Origin: Fibrella forsythiae
GTDB lineage: Bacteria; Bacteroidota; Bacteroidia; Cytophagales; Spirosomataceae
Assembly (NCBI RefSeq): GCF_017353175.1
Contig: NZ_JAFMYW010000014.1
Coordinates: 1 to 46,110, forward strand
Length of the DNA: 46,110 bases
Reading direction: 5' to 3'
The notes below the pieces were generated by a model. The model was not told the DNA's origin. It saw only the letters and a program-made list of their open reading frames with translations, and made no database searches. Numbering within the stretch: position 1 is the stretch's first letter; every line of letters starts with the position of its first letter. This document shows positions 14,965-24,447 of this stretch, piece by piece. The position numbers were made by a program, and so were the translations under genes.

Positions 14965-15019
14965 GTCTGCTGAGCAGCCAAAAAAGTCATTCACTACCTT
15001 ACTCGGCTGCTCAGCAGAC
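14965..15019. repeat. 15-bp perfect inverted repeat, 25-nt loop
   Basis: GTCTGCTGAGCAGCC (14965-14979) pairs with GGCTGCTCAGCAGAC (15005-15019). It lies 15 bp after the stop of the DUF4198 gene and adjoins the receptor fragment. It may act as a terminator, but no T-run follows; each arm also contains CTGCTGAGCAG, itself a palindrome. Confidence 0.6.
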
Positions 15020-15033
15020 AGTAGAATTAGGAG

Positions 15034-15870
15034 TTATCGGCAGCCAAACGTCAGGCTTCCCCAGAAGCTCTGCCAGTCGGCTTCGCTGGTATCCGTTGTC
15101 GGTACCATGTGCACTAAACTAACCATGTTTTGGCCTTTCTTTAGCCGGAAGCGAACCAGGCCATCGGCATTCGTTCGCAGCTGTACTTCCGATAATCCGG
15201 CCGGTTTGGTATCTGGGGTAGTTTGAGTGCTACCAGCGGGCCGGTTCCAGTAACGGATCAGTGCGTTACGGAGTGGTTTATGTTCGAACAAAACCTGAAA
15301 GTCAACCGGCGCGCCAACTGCTACGGCATATGGATTTTGCACCGGGATTATTTCCAGCGGCATACCTGTATCGAGCCTATGCGTCTGATCGGAGGCTGTA
15401 ACACCTCCGGCCTGAATCAACGTTTTGACGCACCGCCGGTAAGATTCCCGGCTACGGGTTTGGGCCAGACCGCGTTCTTGACGCAGCCGGATAATGTGAT
15501 CCAGGCCTTCTTCCTGCAAATACAACAGAAAGCTATCGGCCCGCATCGAGAGTTGTTTGTTCGTATTGGCAAAGGCTATCAGGTGGGTTCCCAGCTTAGC
15601 TATTTTGAGCGGAACAACGCCGTAATGTCCCTCCCTTAAATCCAGTGATAAATCCGATTTTGTTCCGCTGACCCAATGGGAATACTCAACTATGCGGTGC
15701 TTCTTCCCTTCAGATCGTTCCCCATTAAAGTACTCGCCAACCAGTACTTGGATAGGCACAACCTGCCCCGGCTTAGCAAAGAACGTATCTGGCTGAAGCC
15801 AGAACTCATGGGCATTCGCCAGCACAGTGATCAGCACGAATAGACTGATGGTCAAGTATGTTTTTTTCAT
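15034..15870 (-). CDS. DUF4198 periplasmic protein
   Basis: A 278-residue exported protein with a cleavable signal peptide (MKKTYLTISLFVLITVLANA) followed directly by HEFWLQPDTFFAKPGQ, the start typical of DUF4198. The last 80 residues hold the second Ig-like part (VQLRTNADGLVRFRLKKGQN). The family is found near nickel and cobalt uptake systems and TonB receptors and may bind metal; the histidine that follows the signal peptide is often conserved. Here the adjacent upstream-oriented receptor is only a fragment (14675-14960), so the partner system may have been lost. Function is inferred from family only. Confidence 0.8.
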   Translation of the reverse strand: MKKTYLTISLFVLITVLANAHEFWLQPDTFFAKPGQVVPIQVLVGEYFNGERSEGKKHRIVEYSHWVSGTKSDLSLDLREGHYGVVPLKIAKLGTHLIAFANTNKQLSMRADSFLLYLQEEGLDHIIRLRQERGLAQTRSRESYRRCVKTLIQAGGVTASDQTHRLDTGMPLEIIPVQNPYAVAVGAPVDFQVLFEHKPLRNALIRYWNRPAGSTQTTPDTKPAGLSEVQLRTNADGLVRFRLKKGQNMVSLVHMVPTTDTSEADWQSFWGSLTFGCR

Positions 15871-15975
15871 ATTTATTGGTGGTCAACAATGATCAGAAGT
15901 ATTCGAGAAAGGCAAAATAACTACTTTCACCGCGATTAGCATCCGAAAATCGGATAGTTTGAGCGGACCTATCGC

Positions 15976-16236
15976 ATGAATCGCAACGATGCCGCCAATC
16001 AGTACGTGCTGCTTAAGGACCTTGAGCGCTACGGCTGGCCTATGGACTTTAACCAGCCCAAAACCGCCTTTGCGACCCGCTCGGTCAAGGCTTGGACAAC
16101 CGTGCAGTATAGCAACGAAAATGCCCCCGAACTAGACGGGCAGCTACGGCCCTACCTGAAAGCGGCCTACAAGAAAGGGCTCATCAACAGGGAGCTGTGG
16201 GAGGCTTACGTAAGTTATCAGCCCCGGCGTTTTTAA
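15976..16236 (+). CDS. Hypothetical protein, 86 aa
   Basis: Starts MNRNDAANQYVLLKDLERYG and ends EAYVSYQPRRF. No signal peptide or membrane helix. The order NQ..LLK.LERYGWP ... QLRPYLKAAYKKGLINRELW loosely recalls the C-terminal half of DUF6624 proteins, but the match is weak. It faces away from the DUF4198 gene and is followed by 350 bp without a gene. It might be a shortened relative or a free-standing protein. Confidence 0.45.
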   Translation: MNRNDAANQYVLLKDLERYGWPMDFNQPKTAFATRSVKAWTTVQYSNENAPELDGQLRPYLKAAYKKGLINRELWEAYVSYQPRRF

Positions 16237-16583
16237 CGGCAAAGCCTGACTATATGGCGCGGCGGGCGAGTTGCTGATCCCAGGCTTTAGCCCGGGTTAT
16301 GGAGAGCTAAATACGTTACTTATAGCAGGACTAGCTGCGTGCCTCTTTACCAGCGGTGAACCTGGACAGACTCTATTGATTTGTGGGTCGGTAAGCTAAG
16401 CCATCCCCGTCAAGCTCCTTTATTTGAGCATACCGCATGGCGACCGGGCCTAGTGCGGACAACCGTGTCCGAAAGCGTACAGCAGTCTGCTGGCTAACAG
16501 GCCCCTGGGGCTCACCAGCGGTTCTCGGTAGACTTGGTATGATCTTTGGCCGACCAGCAACATCGCGTCAACTCAGCCTGATC
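16237..16583. other. Intergenic region, nothing identified
   Basis: No convincing gene, RNA or repeat. An in-frame extension of the downstream permease to 16437 runs through it but lacks family similarity. Confidence 0.5.
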
Positions 16584-18959
16584 ATGCTCAGTAATTACCT
16601 CAAAATCGCCTGGCGAAATCTGCTTCGTCACAAAGCCTTCTCTATAATCAATGTTGTTGGCCTGGCCACGGGCATGGCCGTGACCGTGCTGATCGGGCTC
16701 TGGGTACACGATGAGTTGTCCTTTGATCGACAGGGGGAAGAAGCAGATCGCATTGCTCAGGTTTGGCAGACGGTCCAGTTTGATGGCCAGAAGGCCGTCT
16801 ATAATGTAGCTTCGATTCCACTGGCCCAGCAGCTGCGTAGTCACTATCCTGACTTTAGCCGACTCTCCATCACCACCGCTGACCGGGAGGCGGTGCTGGC
16901 CAGTGGTGAGAACCGCTTTACCCAGACGGGCCGCTTTGTCGAGCCAGACTTTCTGCCCATCATGGCGGTTCGGATGCTGAGGGGATCAGCCAGAAGCCTA
17001 ACCGATGTCAATACGATCGTCCTCTCGCAATCGCTCGCACAAACCCTCTTTGGTGAGGGGGACCCCATGAATCACCTAATTCAGCTTGATGGGAGGGTAA
17101 ACCTTCAGGTGACGGGCATTTACCAGGACTTTCCCGCTAACAGTAGCTTCAGTGCCGTGCAGTACCTGGCACCCTGGTCCTTGTTTCTACGCATCAATCA
17201 GGGCGCTCAGCAGGCCCAGGCTAACTGGGATGAAAACTCCTACCAGGTCCTGGTTCAGCTACGGGCGGGCGTAGCCATGGAGCAGGCTTCCGCCCGCATC
17301 AAGGACATTCGGATGAAGCGACAGAACCCACCCCCTTATAAGCCGGAGTTCTTTCTGCATCCCATGACCAAATGGCATTTGTATTCTGAGTTTGACAACG
17401 GGGTCAATGCGGGGGGACTGATTCAATTCGTGTGGCTCTTTAGCCTGATTGGCGGGTTTGTGCTGCTGCTGGCCTGCATCAACTTCATGAATCTGAGCAC
17501 CGCCCGCTCCCAGCAGCGGGCCAAAGAAGTAGGCCTGCGCAAAGTGGTGGGCTCCCTGCGCGGGCAGCTGATTGCCCAGTTTCTGGGCGAATCCCTGCTA
17601 GTTACCAGCCTGGCTTTTATCCTGGCGCTCCTGCTGGTGCAGCTTAGCTTGCCCTTTTTCAATCAGATTGCCAGTAAGCAGATCCAGCTACCGTGGCAGA
17701 ATCCCTACTTCTGGGCCATTGGCTTGGGCTTTAGTTTGCTCACGGGCCTTGTGGCCGCCAGTTACCCTGCTCTTTATCTATCCTCCTTTCAACCCATCAG
17801 CGTACTGAAGGGGACGCTCAACGCCGGGCGGCGGAGTACGCTGCCGCGTAAAGCACTGGTTGTCTTTCAGTTTACCGTCTCAGTCACGCTCATCATTGGC
17901 ACCGGCATTGTGCGCCGCCAGATTGAGCACGCCAAAGACCGGCCCGCTGGCTATAGCCGTCAGGGCCTTATTGAGGTCAGTATGCGTACACCGGCTTTAG
18001 TGGGCCATTTCGACGCGTTACGAACTGACTTACTTGCCACGGGAGCCGTTCAGGAGATGGCGGTTTCCAACGGCTCGGTGACCACAGATCAGGCGGGGGT
18101 AACCAACGTGTCCTGGCCCGGCAAATCACCTGACTTGCATCCCCTGTTTATGACCAATCAAGTATCGCCCCAATTTGGCCAGACCATTGGCTGGCAGCTC
18201 AGCGCCGGACGTGACTTTTCAGCGGTGCTCAACCGTGATTCGGAGGCGGTAGTACTGAATCAGTCCGCCCTGAAACTGATGGGCCTTACCGATCCCCTGC
18301 ATTCGATGATCAACTGGAATGGCCGGAATCTACCCATTATTGGCGTTATCAACGACCTGATCAAAGACAGTCCTTTCGGACAGGTTCAGCCTACGCTCTT
18401 TGTCTTATATGATGCGTCTGCGGGCGTGCTGACCCTGCGACTCTCCCCATCGATGGCCACCAGCGCCGCCCTGACCAAGATTACCGGTATCTTCCGTCAG
18501 TATGATCCAACCACGCCCTTCACCTATAAATTCGTGGACGATGAGTACAGCAAAAAATTTAGCAGCGAAGAGCGGATTGGCCAACTAGCCACGCTCTTTG
18601 CCAGCCTGGCCATTTTCATCTCCTGTTTGGGCATGTTTGGCCTAGCCTCGTTCATGGCCGAGCAGCGGACCAAAGAAATAGGCATTCGGAAAGTACTGGG
18701 CGCTTCAGTGCTGGCCCTATGGACGTTGCTGGCAAAAGATTTCGTTGGACTGGTGCTAATTGGCTGCATTGTGGCCTCGCCTATTGCCTGGTATTTTCTT
18801 CATGGCTGGCTTCAAAGCTACACCTATCGCACTGAGCTATCGGGCTGGATTTTTGTGTTGTCAGGCGCAGGGGCCTTGGGGATCGCTTTACTAACGGTGA
18901 GTTATCAAAGCATAAGAGCGGCTTTGATGAACCCAGTTAAGTCATTGAGAAGCGACTAA
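16584..18959 (+). CDS. MacB/FtsX-type ABC transporter permease, 791 aa
   Basis: Starts MLSNYLKIAWRNLLRHKAFS, the standard beginning of large Bacteroidota permeases; a start at 16437 is rejected. One membrane helix near residue 25 is followed by a periplasmic MacB core domain (to about 275), three helices with LLACINFMNLSTARS and KEVGLRKVVGS, then a second MacB domain and FtsX helices (AEQRTKEIGIRKVLGASV). This is the fused two-repeat form of about 790 residues. It needs a separate ATPase, which is not encoded nearby. Such proteins often respond to membrane stress, peptides or macrolides; the substrate here is unknown. The duplicated gene remnant begins immediately at its stop. Confidence 0.9.
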   Translation: MLSNYLKIAWRNLLRHKAFSIINVVGLATGMAVTVLIGLWVHDELSFDRQGEEADRIAQVWQTVQFDGQKAVYNVASIPLAQQLRSHYPDFSRLSITTADREAVLASGENRFTQTGRFVEPDFLPIMAVRMLRGSARSLTDVNTIVLSQSLAQTLFGEGDPMNHLIQLDGRVNLQVTGIYQDFPANSSFSAVQYLAPWSLFLRINQGAQQAQANWDENSYQVLVQLRAGVAMEQASARIKDIRMKRQNPPPYKPEFFLHPMTKWHLYSEFDNGVNAGGLIQFVWLFSLIGGFVLLLACINFMNLSTARSQQRAKEVGLRKVVGSLRGQLIAQFLGESLLVTSLAFILALLLVQLSLPFFNQIASKQIQLPWQNPYFWAIGLGFSLLTGLVAASYPALYLSSFQPISVLKGTLNAGRRSTLPRKALVVFQFTVSVTLIIGTGIVRRQIEHAKDRPAGYSRQGLIEVSMRTPALVGHFDALRTDLLATGAVQEMAVSNGSVTTDQAGVTNVSWPGKSPDLHPLFMTNQVSPQFGQTIGWQLSAGRDFSAVLNRDSEAVVLNQSALKLMGLTDPLHSMINWNGRNLPIIGVINDLIKDSPFGQVQPTLFVLYDASAGVLTLRLSPSMATSAALTKITGIFRQYDPTTPFTYKFVDDEYSKKFSSEERIGQLATLFASLAIFISCLGMFGLASFMAEQRTKEIGIRKVLGASVLALWTLLAKDFVGLVLIGCIVASPIAWYFLHGWLQSYTYRTELSGWIFVLSGAGALGIALLTVSYQSIRAALMNPVKSLRSD

Positions 18960-19066
18960 CTAGCCAGAGTGGTGAGGAGTTAGACCCGCTGCTGGTAGAG
19001 ACGCTAGGCTGAGTGAAGCAATCTGATATTTTTACAACAAACCGGCTTATTCGACTATGGCCGGTT
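18955..19066 (+). pseudogene. Remnant of the 78-aa gene's 3' end plus its terminator
   Basis: After the permease stop the sequence encodes SGEELDPLLVETLG and a stop, matching IGELDPLLIEALA at the end of the gene at 6000-6236. About 25 bp later an AACCGGC/GCCGGTT hairpin (19040-19066) occupies the place of the AAGCCAGC/GCTGGCTT hairpin there, and both are followed by TTGATT. So a diverged copy of the gene end and terminator sits here without the rest of the gene. Confidence 0.6.
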
Positions 19067-19387
19067 GATTGCCATAAGCTAAGAGTGACTTTAGTACTAG
19101 TTTATGCCAGCACGAATTTTACCGGTTTAACTAGCTAAATCACGTTATTTGTAACTGTAGGTTGATAATGGAATGTAGGATTACCGACACACTAGTGTTT
19201 AAGAAACTTCCTTCTTCAGGTGCGTTAGTAAAGCCTATCCTTGGCCACTTAAACAGTTTTTTTACAAACCCTATTGGGGGTAATCAACTACGTATCATCA
19301 AACGGCGTAGGCAATGTACAGGCTCCAGTTGATGGAGAAAGCAGGTTCAGCCGACAATTATCACCCAGCAAGAACGTAAAAGTTTAG
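19067..19387. other. Intergenic region, nothing identified
   Basis: AT-rich spacer of about 320 bp. No reading frame of interest, no good promoter match and no strong hairpin were found. Confidence 0.5.
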
Positions 19388-20074
19388 ATGAACTGGTGGC
19401 TCTTACTTCAGCTAACTCATTGGATGGGTACCCTAGATGGTGTACCGGCCGGGTACTTGGTAGCCGACAGTACGTTTTTTAATCAGTCCATTGGCCAGCA
19501 GACCATCGATCTTTCTAAGCCAGACGCCCTGCTGCTTGAGGTGGCTTTGTTTCAGGCTACCAACGAGGCCCGTCGTAAAGCTGGTTTACCCCTGTTTCAG
19601 TATGACCGGGCTTTAAGCCAGGCCGCCAGAAGTCATGCTCAGTCGATGATACAATACGACTTTTACGGCCACGAAAACCCGGTCTACCTATGGGATCGTA
19701 CGCTGCTTAGCCGCGTTCGACGACAAACAACCCGGTTTGGCAGGATGGCCGAAAACATTGGCGAGTATCAGACAATAAACACCCCTAAGTGGTTTTCTGT
19801 CCGCTTCAGCAGTCGGCATCAACGTTATGAATATTTTAGTGAAGAGACCAGTGAGGTTTATTCGCCCTACGGCTACGCTAGTTACGCCCGCTATGCAGTA
19901 GAGCAGTGGCTAAAATCACCGCATCACCGGGCTAATTTATTAAACCCTTTATACACGCACTTAGGCTGCGCTGCCTCCTTATCAGCTCATCCCTTTCAAT
20001 CACGCCGGATAGTGCCATTTGGCCGACTGGTACAGAACTTCGGGGCACTAAAGGAGCCCATCACCCTAAAATGA
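19388..20074 (+). CDS. CAP/SCP-domain (YkwD-like) secreted protein
   Basis: A 228-residue protein with a short hydrophobic N-terminus (MNWWLLLQLTHWMGTL) that may be a weak signal sequence. The CAP domain covers about residues 50-220: LFQATNEARRKAGLPLFQYD, then SHAQSMIQYDFYGHENP, MAENIGEY and AVEQWLKSPHHRANLLN. The family's His and Glu ligands are present (HENP, AENIGE, SPHHR). These proteins are usually secreted, and the bacterial ones remain of uncertain function, perhaps acting on the cell envelope. It stands alone between two gene-poor spacers, with a strong hairpin after it. Confidence 0.85.
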   Translation: MNWWLLLQLTHWMGTLDGVPAGYLVADSTFFNQSIGQQTIDLSKPDALLLEVALFQATNEARRKAGLPLFQYDRALSQAARSHAQSMIQYDFYGHENPVYLWDRTLLSRVRRQTTRFGRMAENIGEYQTINTPKWFSVRFSSRHQRYEYFSEETSEVYSPYGYASYARYAVEQWLKSPHHRANLLNPLYTHLGCAASLSAHPFQSRRIVPFGRLVQNFGALKEPITLK

Positions 20075-20247
20075 GTTGATTTTCCGCCAGCCACTATAAG
20101 GCGTATAGACGAAATCACTAAGGATTGTCCTGACTATAGACACGGCAAACTAGGGTGGTATCCCACCTTACAGCTGACCACGGCCAGTAGGCTTCACCAG
20201 ACTAGTTCAGCGAGTCTGATCAGTCTATAATTTGTATACCTATTACG

Positions 20248-20287
20248 AATCCTCATTAACATTTACTAAATAATGTTAATGAGGATT
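20248..20287. terminator. 16-bp-arm hairpin between CAP and DUF4369 genes
   Basis: AATCCTCATTAACATT (20248-20263) pairs perfectly with 20272-20287 around an 8-nt loop; TATGGTTTTTG follows. Probably terminates the CAP gene transcript. Confidence 0.6.
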
Positions 20288-20337
20288 TATGGTTTTTGAT
20301 ACTACTTATCTTTAGCTGCACTTAATATCAATTTGAC

Positions 20338-21015
20338 ATGAGCTACTTTTTTACCGGGGTTTTATGGCTGATAAGTTTAATGAGTCAGGCGCAAACTATG
20401 TCTATTGCCGGCAAAGTCGGCGGAATATATAGCAGCGCTACACACTTTAAGCTCTACAAATACAAAACTCTCTTCGCCAAAGAGTTAATAAAGTCAATTG
20501 AGCCAAGAGACAACCAGTTTTCGTTTACCATGGCAGCTACCGAATATGATTTATACATGCTGCAAAACTCGGTAGATAATCGGTTTATTGTTTTCGTTTG
20601 GGATGGCGACATCCAGATACACGTTGACAGCCTTGAATTTGACCAATCCGCAATCCGTGATTCTCCGTTGACTGAACAATATGATGATTTTTTGCAAAGA
20701 AGGAACGAGTTATTTTTGGCACCACTCTGGCGATTAGATTCCTTAAAACAGGAATGGAAAGTAGGCGCTCGTTACTCAACGGCTCAAGTAGATAGTCTTA
20801 ACTATTCGTATAATCAGCTATTCGAAACCAATAAGAAAGAATTCAAAAAATATACGCAGGATTACGTAGCTAAAAATCCTGGATCGCCTATTAGTTTGTT
20901 CATCCTAACCTTTACTGATGATATGGCCACAGAAGAAGAAAATAAGCGTTTATTTGAAGGGCTATCTACCGATTTAAAGAAGCACAGTAGAGCCAGAATA
21001 TATCTAGAAAAATAA
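20338..21015 (+). CDS. DUF4369-containing exported protein lacking the thioredoxin domain
   Basis: The 225-residue protein begins with a signal peptide (MSYFFTGVLWLISLMSQAQ), then a DUF4369-like beta domain (MSIAGKVGGIYSSATHFKLY, FSFTMAATEYDLYML) and a helical region (YDDFLQRRNELFLAPLWRLD) to the end. In most relatives these parts precede a TlpA/AhpC thioredoxin domain. Here the protein stops at ARIYLEK, just where that domain should start, so it is a natural short form or a truncation. The low GC content compared with its neighbours may mean a separate origin. It ends 200 bp before a 97-bp inverted repeat. Confidence 0.65.
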   Translation: MSYFFTGVLWLISLMSQAQTMSIAGKVGGIYSSATHFKLYKYKTLFAKELIKSIEPRDNQFSFTMAATEYDLYMLQNSVDNRFIVFVWDGDIQIHVDSLEFDQSAIRDSPLTEQYDDFLQRRNELFLAPLWRLDSLKQEWKVGARYSTAQVDSLNYSYNQLFETNKKEFKKYTQDYVAKNPGSPISLFILTFTDDMATEEENKRLFEGLSTDLKKHSRARIYLEK

Positions 21016-21212
21016 ACGTCTTTACTGCTCTGTAAGCAGGGAACATAGTCGATTTCTTTACCTGCTTTCAATCAGACGCTGAGTGAAACATACTTTGTGA
21101 TGCATCAGTAGTGTTTACGGGTAAGCCCAGCCAATAGATAGTGCGGGCGCTTTCTGGTTAATGGCAAAAAATAATCGTAGATAAAAACAGCCTGTTCAGA
21201 ATGCTCCATTGC

Positions 21213-21309
21213 GACTCATAGCTCATGAATAGCCCCAAAACCCCAGTCTAGTCGTATAGAATTTATACGATTAGACTGGGGTTTTGGGGCTATTCATGAG
21301 CTATGAGTC
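21213..21309. repeat. 97-bp near-perfect inverted repeat
   Basis: Two 46-bp arms (21213-21258 and 21264-21309) differ at one position, which would form a G-U pair in RNA, around a 5-nt loop GAATT. The arms contain CCCCAAAACCCC/GGGGTTTTGGGG. It lies between the convergent DUF4369 and dehydrogenase genes and could be a bidirectional terminator, but is far longer than needed. Confidence 0.85.
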
Positions 21310-21354
21310 CAGACTTGCCAAGATGATCCTGTAAAGGGAGCCACGCTTTACCCT

Positions 21355-24300
21355 TTACTGAGCCACCTCCGTAGGAATGGCGTTCATGGTGTACCAGGCT
21401 TCGGTCGACCAGAGTTTATTGCCGCTGGCACTGGCTACCGTTTTTCTGTTTAGCCGAACGTAAACGACGTGTTTACTTTGCATGCCCGGCAGTTCAAGAA
21501 ACACCTTTCTTCGATCGCCCGATACATGAACCGTTTTGATGGCCAGCCGTTGATCGTCCATTTTGGGCCCGCCGTAGTCGGCCGTGGGTTTGAACCACCA
21601 CTGCCGAATGGTGTAGTCGGCCACTGACTGGCCACTGCCCGCCTGAAGCGGTTCCGTAAATTCGATCTCGATTCCCTTGGGCCGGGCCCGTACGGCGAGC
21701 ATTTCAAAGGTAGAGGTCTTGTTGAAGGTCAGCTTTTGCAAACCATACCCCAACTTACCCGTTTGGCCCCAGTTGCCCGTCGATCCGACCCCGCCAATGT
21801 AGAGCGATCCATCCGGCCCCCAGGCCAGTCGATTCACGCCTGCTTCCAGACCTTGAGTAAAGCGGAAGACAACGCCCTGATACGCCCCATTCACTTTTTC
21901 GGCGAATACCCGCTTCAAACCGCCATGGGTCACATCGCCATGGATCATCTGATTCTGATACGGACCCACGTTCAGGGTGGCGGGCTGGCTGGGTGAATTA
22001 CCGATCTCATCCTGGGTTAACCACACCACCGGCTGGGTTTCTTTGGCCTTGGCCGTACCCGCGAAATCGACCGAGCGGGAGCCGTACCAGGCACCAGGCT
22101 GCAAGTGAACGATCTTATTAGCCGGGAGCCAGTCGCCCTGATTATCAGCAATAAATATCTCGTTGTCTACGCCGAGCCCAATGCCATTAGGCGTTCGCAG
22201 ACCAGAGGCAATGAGCGAGAAGGACCCATCGTTGCGGTTTATTTTCACGACTTTCCCCCGGTCTGGAATCTGGGGTTGGGTACTGGCTCCGCCCGGATTG
22301 ATAGCCGTAGCCAGCGTACCATAAAAGTATCCGTCCTTATAGACCAGGCCAAAGGCGAATTCATGAAAATTAGCCGACACCTTCCAACCGTTGCAGATGG
22401 TCTGGTAGGTATCAATGAGCTCATCCTTGTTTGAATCCACCAGCTTGGTCAGCTCCTGTTTCTGCATGACGTAGATTTGGTCGTCTACTACTTTGAGGCC
22501 CAACGGCTCGGCTAAACCGTAGGCAATTCGTTTGACCTGGATCTGCTGGGGAGTGGCCGCTTTTCGGGCGTCGATCAGATACACTGAGCCCAGCGAATCC
22601 CAGGTGCTGACTACCATCCGGCCATCGGAGAGAAAGTCCATACCCCCGACGCGGGGTTTAAACTGATCCGGCCGGGCCTGGCTCAAGACAAAGCTGGGAT
22701 GCACGGCTACCAGCGGAGACTGATCCCCGGGCACCTCGTCCTTCCGAACTTCAATGGCTCCCTGCTGGGTTGGTTTGATGTCCTTGCCTTTGAAGGTAAA
22801 TACCGCGGGCGGAACCACTGTAAAGGCGTTGCTACCATGCGGCATCCACTGCAGGGAAACGCCTTTATCATATTCACCCTGGTAGTATTCCATCCGAAAT
22901 GGGTGCTTGCCCGCTTTGAGAATAATCTCCCCGTCGGTGGGTTTCAAGCCATGATTAACCCCGTTATCGACCACCAGTTTATCATCGATAAACAACCGGC
23001 CCCCATCGTCGCAAACCAGGCGAAAAACAACATTGGTGATCTTTTTAATGGTCAACAGGCCACTGGCGTGCATGACAAAATTGGCCTTCAGGCTCCCAAA
23101 ATCCTTGTTGTCCCAGTGCAGGGCGTTTAGCGAACCCGATTGAACCGGTGCCATCTCGTCATTGATTTCAGGAATGTTGGACAGGCCACTGCTGAACTGG
23201 TAGACATTGACAGCCATGCCAGGCAACTCCGTATTTATGGCTACAGTAGCCGGATCGATCGGCTTGAAGGTAACGGGATAGGTGGGCCTGGGCATTAGCT
23301 TGTCCGCCATCTGCTTCCTTTCTTTCTCAGCGTCCAGATCCAGGATATACGAAACCAGTGTAGCGGCATCTTCCCGCTTTAGATCAGGATGGGGAGTCAT
23401 GGGAATTTGGCCCCAGTTCCCCGCCCCGCCTTTGATTATTTTGGTGATTAGGGCTTCCTTGCTTTTGGCCGTATTATCATAGCGCTCGGCAATGGCCATG
23501 TAGGCAGGACCGACGGTTTTTACGTCGCGGTTATGACAGGTATTGCAATCACTTTTGGCAAACAGATCGGTTACCAGCTGCTCCCGGTTTTTGTACTCAG
23601 TGGCCCTCTTTACCGCCGGTTTTGCCGTAAAACTGACCTTGAAGGTGGTTTTACCGTTGGCCTTTAGCTGCAGGTCTCCACTACTGGTTTTAAATGCCTT
23701 GTCTTCGATTTGTTCGGTGCCCTCCTGAAGTACCGCAAACTTGCCGTCGGTTTGGTAATCGCTTACCGCTCCCAGCGAATTCAGGTGCATGGCCAGGCTA
23801 ATGGCAACCCCAGCGGGCACGTTCTTCGTGACGAATACGCGCTCAAAACCAGCTCGATTCCCTCCGGGATCAAAAAAATCAGGCGTTTCTTCGATCTGGA
23901 TTTTCTTGCCCTGATAAGCCAGCTCATAGGTTAAGCTCAACCGGTTTTGCAGGACGGAATGGCCTTTATAGGTAATGGCTGGCGTACTGACTTTCCCATT
24001 CTCGACGATACGCCATGGATTGGCATCCGGTTCTTCCATATAGGGAATTCCGGCCGAAACGGGCTGCGGTCCATGGGCAGACGTATAGACAGGACCGCCA
24101 AATTTGACGCTTCCCAGCCAGGCCTTGTAAAGCGAAGCGGTTTGCGTGTTATAAGCTAGCCAGAGTTTGTCGTGCAGGGCAACACTCAGCATGCGAGGGC
24201 GGCCATCCAGTACAGATCGTAGTACCCAGGCTTCCCGGGGCCGATCTACGGCCGTAGTCGGGTTTTTGCCTGACAACTGGGAGGGATTGATAAACGCTAT

Positions 24301-24360
24301 ATCTACTACCGCACCTACCAAGGCGATGAGAAGCAGCGGTATTCGTTTGACGTGATTCAT
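21355..24360 (-). CDS. Cytochrome c / PA14 / sorbosone-dehydrogenase-like protein, 1001 aa
   Basis: A large exported protein with an N-terminal signal (HVKRIPLLLIALVGAVVDIA). Residues about 260-350 form a class I cytochrome c with haem motif CNTCH (Cys272, Cys275, His276) and the likely axial Met321 in IPMTPHPDL. Residues about 395-520 are PA14-like (FRLVCDDGGRLFIDDKLVVD), a carbohydrate-binding fold. Residues about 560-900 are a beta-propeller resembling glucose/sorbosone dehydrogenases (SGLRTPNGIGLGVDNEIFIA, WGPDGSLYIGGVGSTGNW). It should act in the periplasm, oxidising a sugar or alcohol with electrons passed to its haem. Position directly after the SusC/SusD genes suggests that it handles the imported ligand. 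The cofactor (PQQ or none) is not evident. Confidence 0.82.
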   Translation of the reverse strand: MNHVKRIPLLLIALVGAVVDIAFINPSQLSGKNPTTAVDRPREAWVLRSVLDGRPRMLSVALHDKLWLAYNTQTASLYKAWLGSVKFGGPVYTSAHGPQPVSAGIPYMEEPDANPWRIVENGKVSTPAITYKGHSVLQNRLSLTYELAYQGKKIQIEETPDFFDPGGNRAGFERVFVTKNVPAGVAISLAMHLNSLGAVSDYQTDGKFAVLQEGTEQIEDKAFKTSSGDLQLKANGKTTFKVSFTAKPAVKRATEYKNREQLVTDLFAKSDCNTCHNRDVKTVGPAYMAIAERYDNTAKSKEALITKIIKGGAGNWGQIPMTPHPDLKREDAATLVSYILDLDAEKERKQMADKLMPRPTYPVTFKPIDPATVAINTELPGMAVNVYQFSSGLSNIPEINDEMAPVQSGSLNALHWDNKDFGSLKANFVMHASGLLTIKKITNVVFRLVCDDGGRLFIDDKLVVDNGVNHGLKPTDGEIILKAGKHPFRMEYYQGEYDKGVSLQWMPHGSNAFTVVPPAVFTFKGKDIKPTQQGAIEVRKDEVPGDQSPLVAVHPSFVLSQARPDQFKPRVGGMDFLSDGRMVVSTWDSLGSVYLIDARKAATPQQIQVKRIAYGLAEPLGLKVVDDQIYVMQKQELTKLVDSNKDELIDTYQTICNGWKVSANFHEFAFGLVYKDGYFYGTLATAINPGGASTQPQIPDRGKVVKINRNDGSFSLIASGLRTPNGIGLGVDNEIFIADNQGDWLPANKIVHLQPGAWYGSRSVDFAGTAKAKETQPVVWLTQDEIGNSPSQPATLNVGPYQNQMIHGDVTHGGLKRVFAEKVNGAYQGVVFRFTQGLEAGVNRLAWGPDGSLYIGGVGSTGNWGQTGKLGYGLQKLTFNKTSTFEMLAVRARPKGIEIEFTEPLQAGSGQSVADYTIRQWWFKPTADYGGPKMDDQRLAIKTVHVSGDRRKVFLELPGMQSKHVVYVRLNRKTVASASGNKLWSTEAWYTMNAIPTEVAQ

Positions 24361-24447
24361 TTTAATCTAAAAAGTAAACTGAACGAGTTTATTAACGGCT
24401 AACAGGGCGGTCTTAGGCTACCCCTCTTTGGTTGCCACCCAGCAAAA

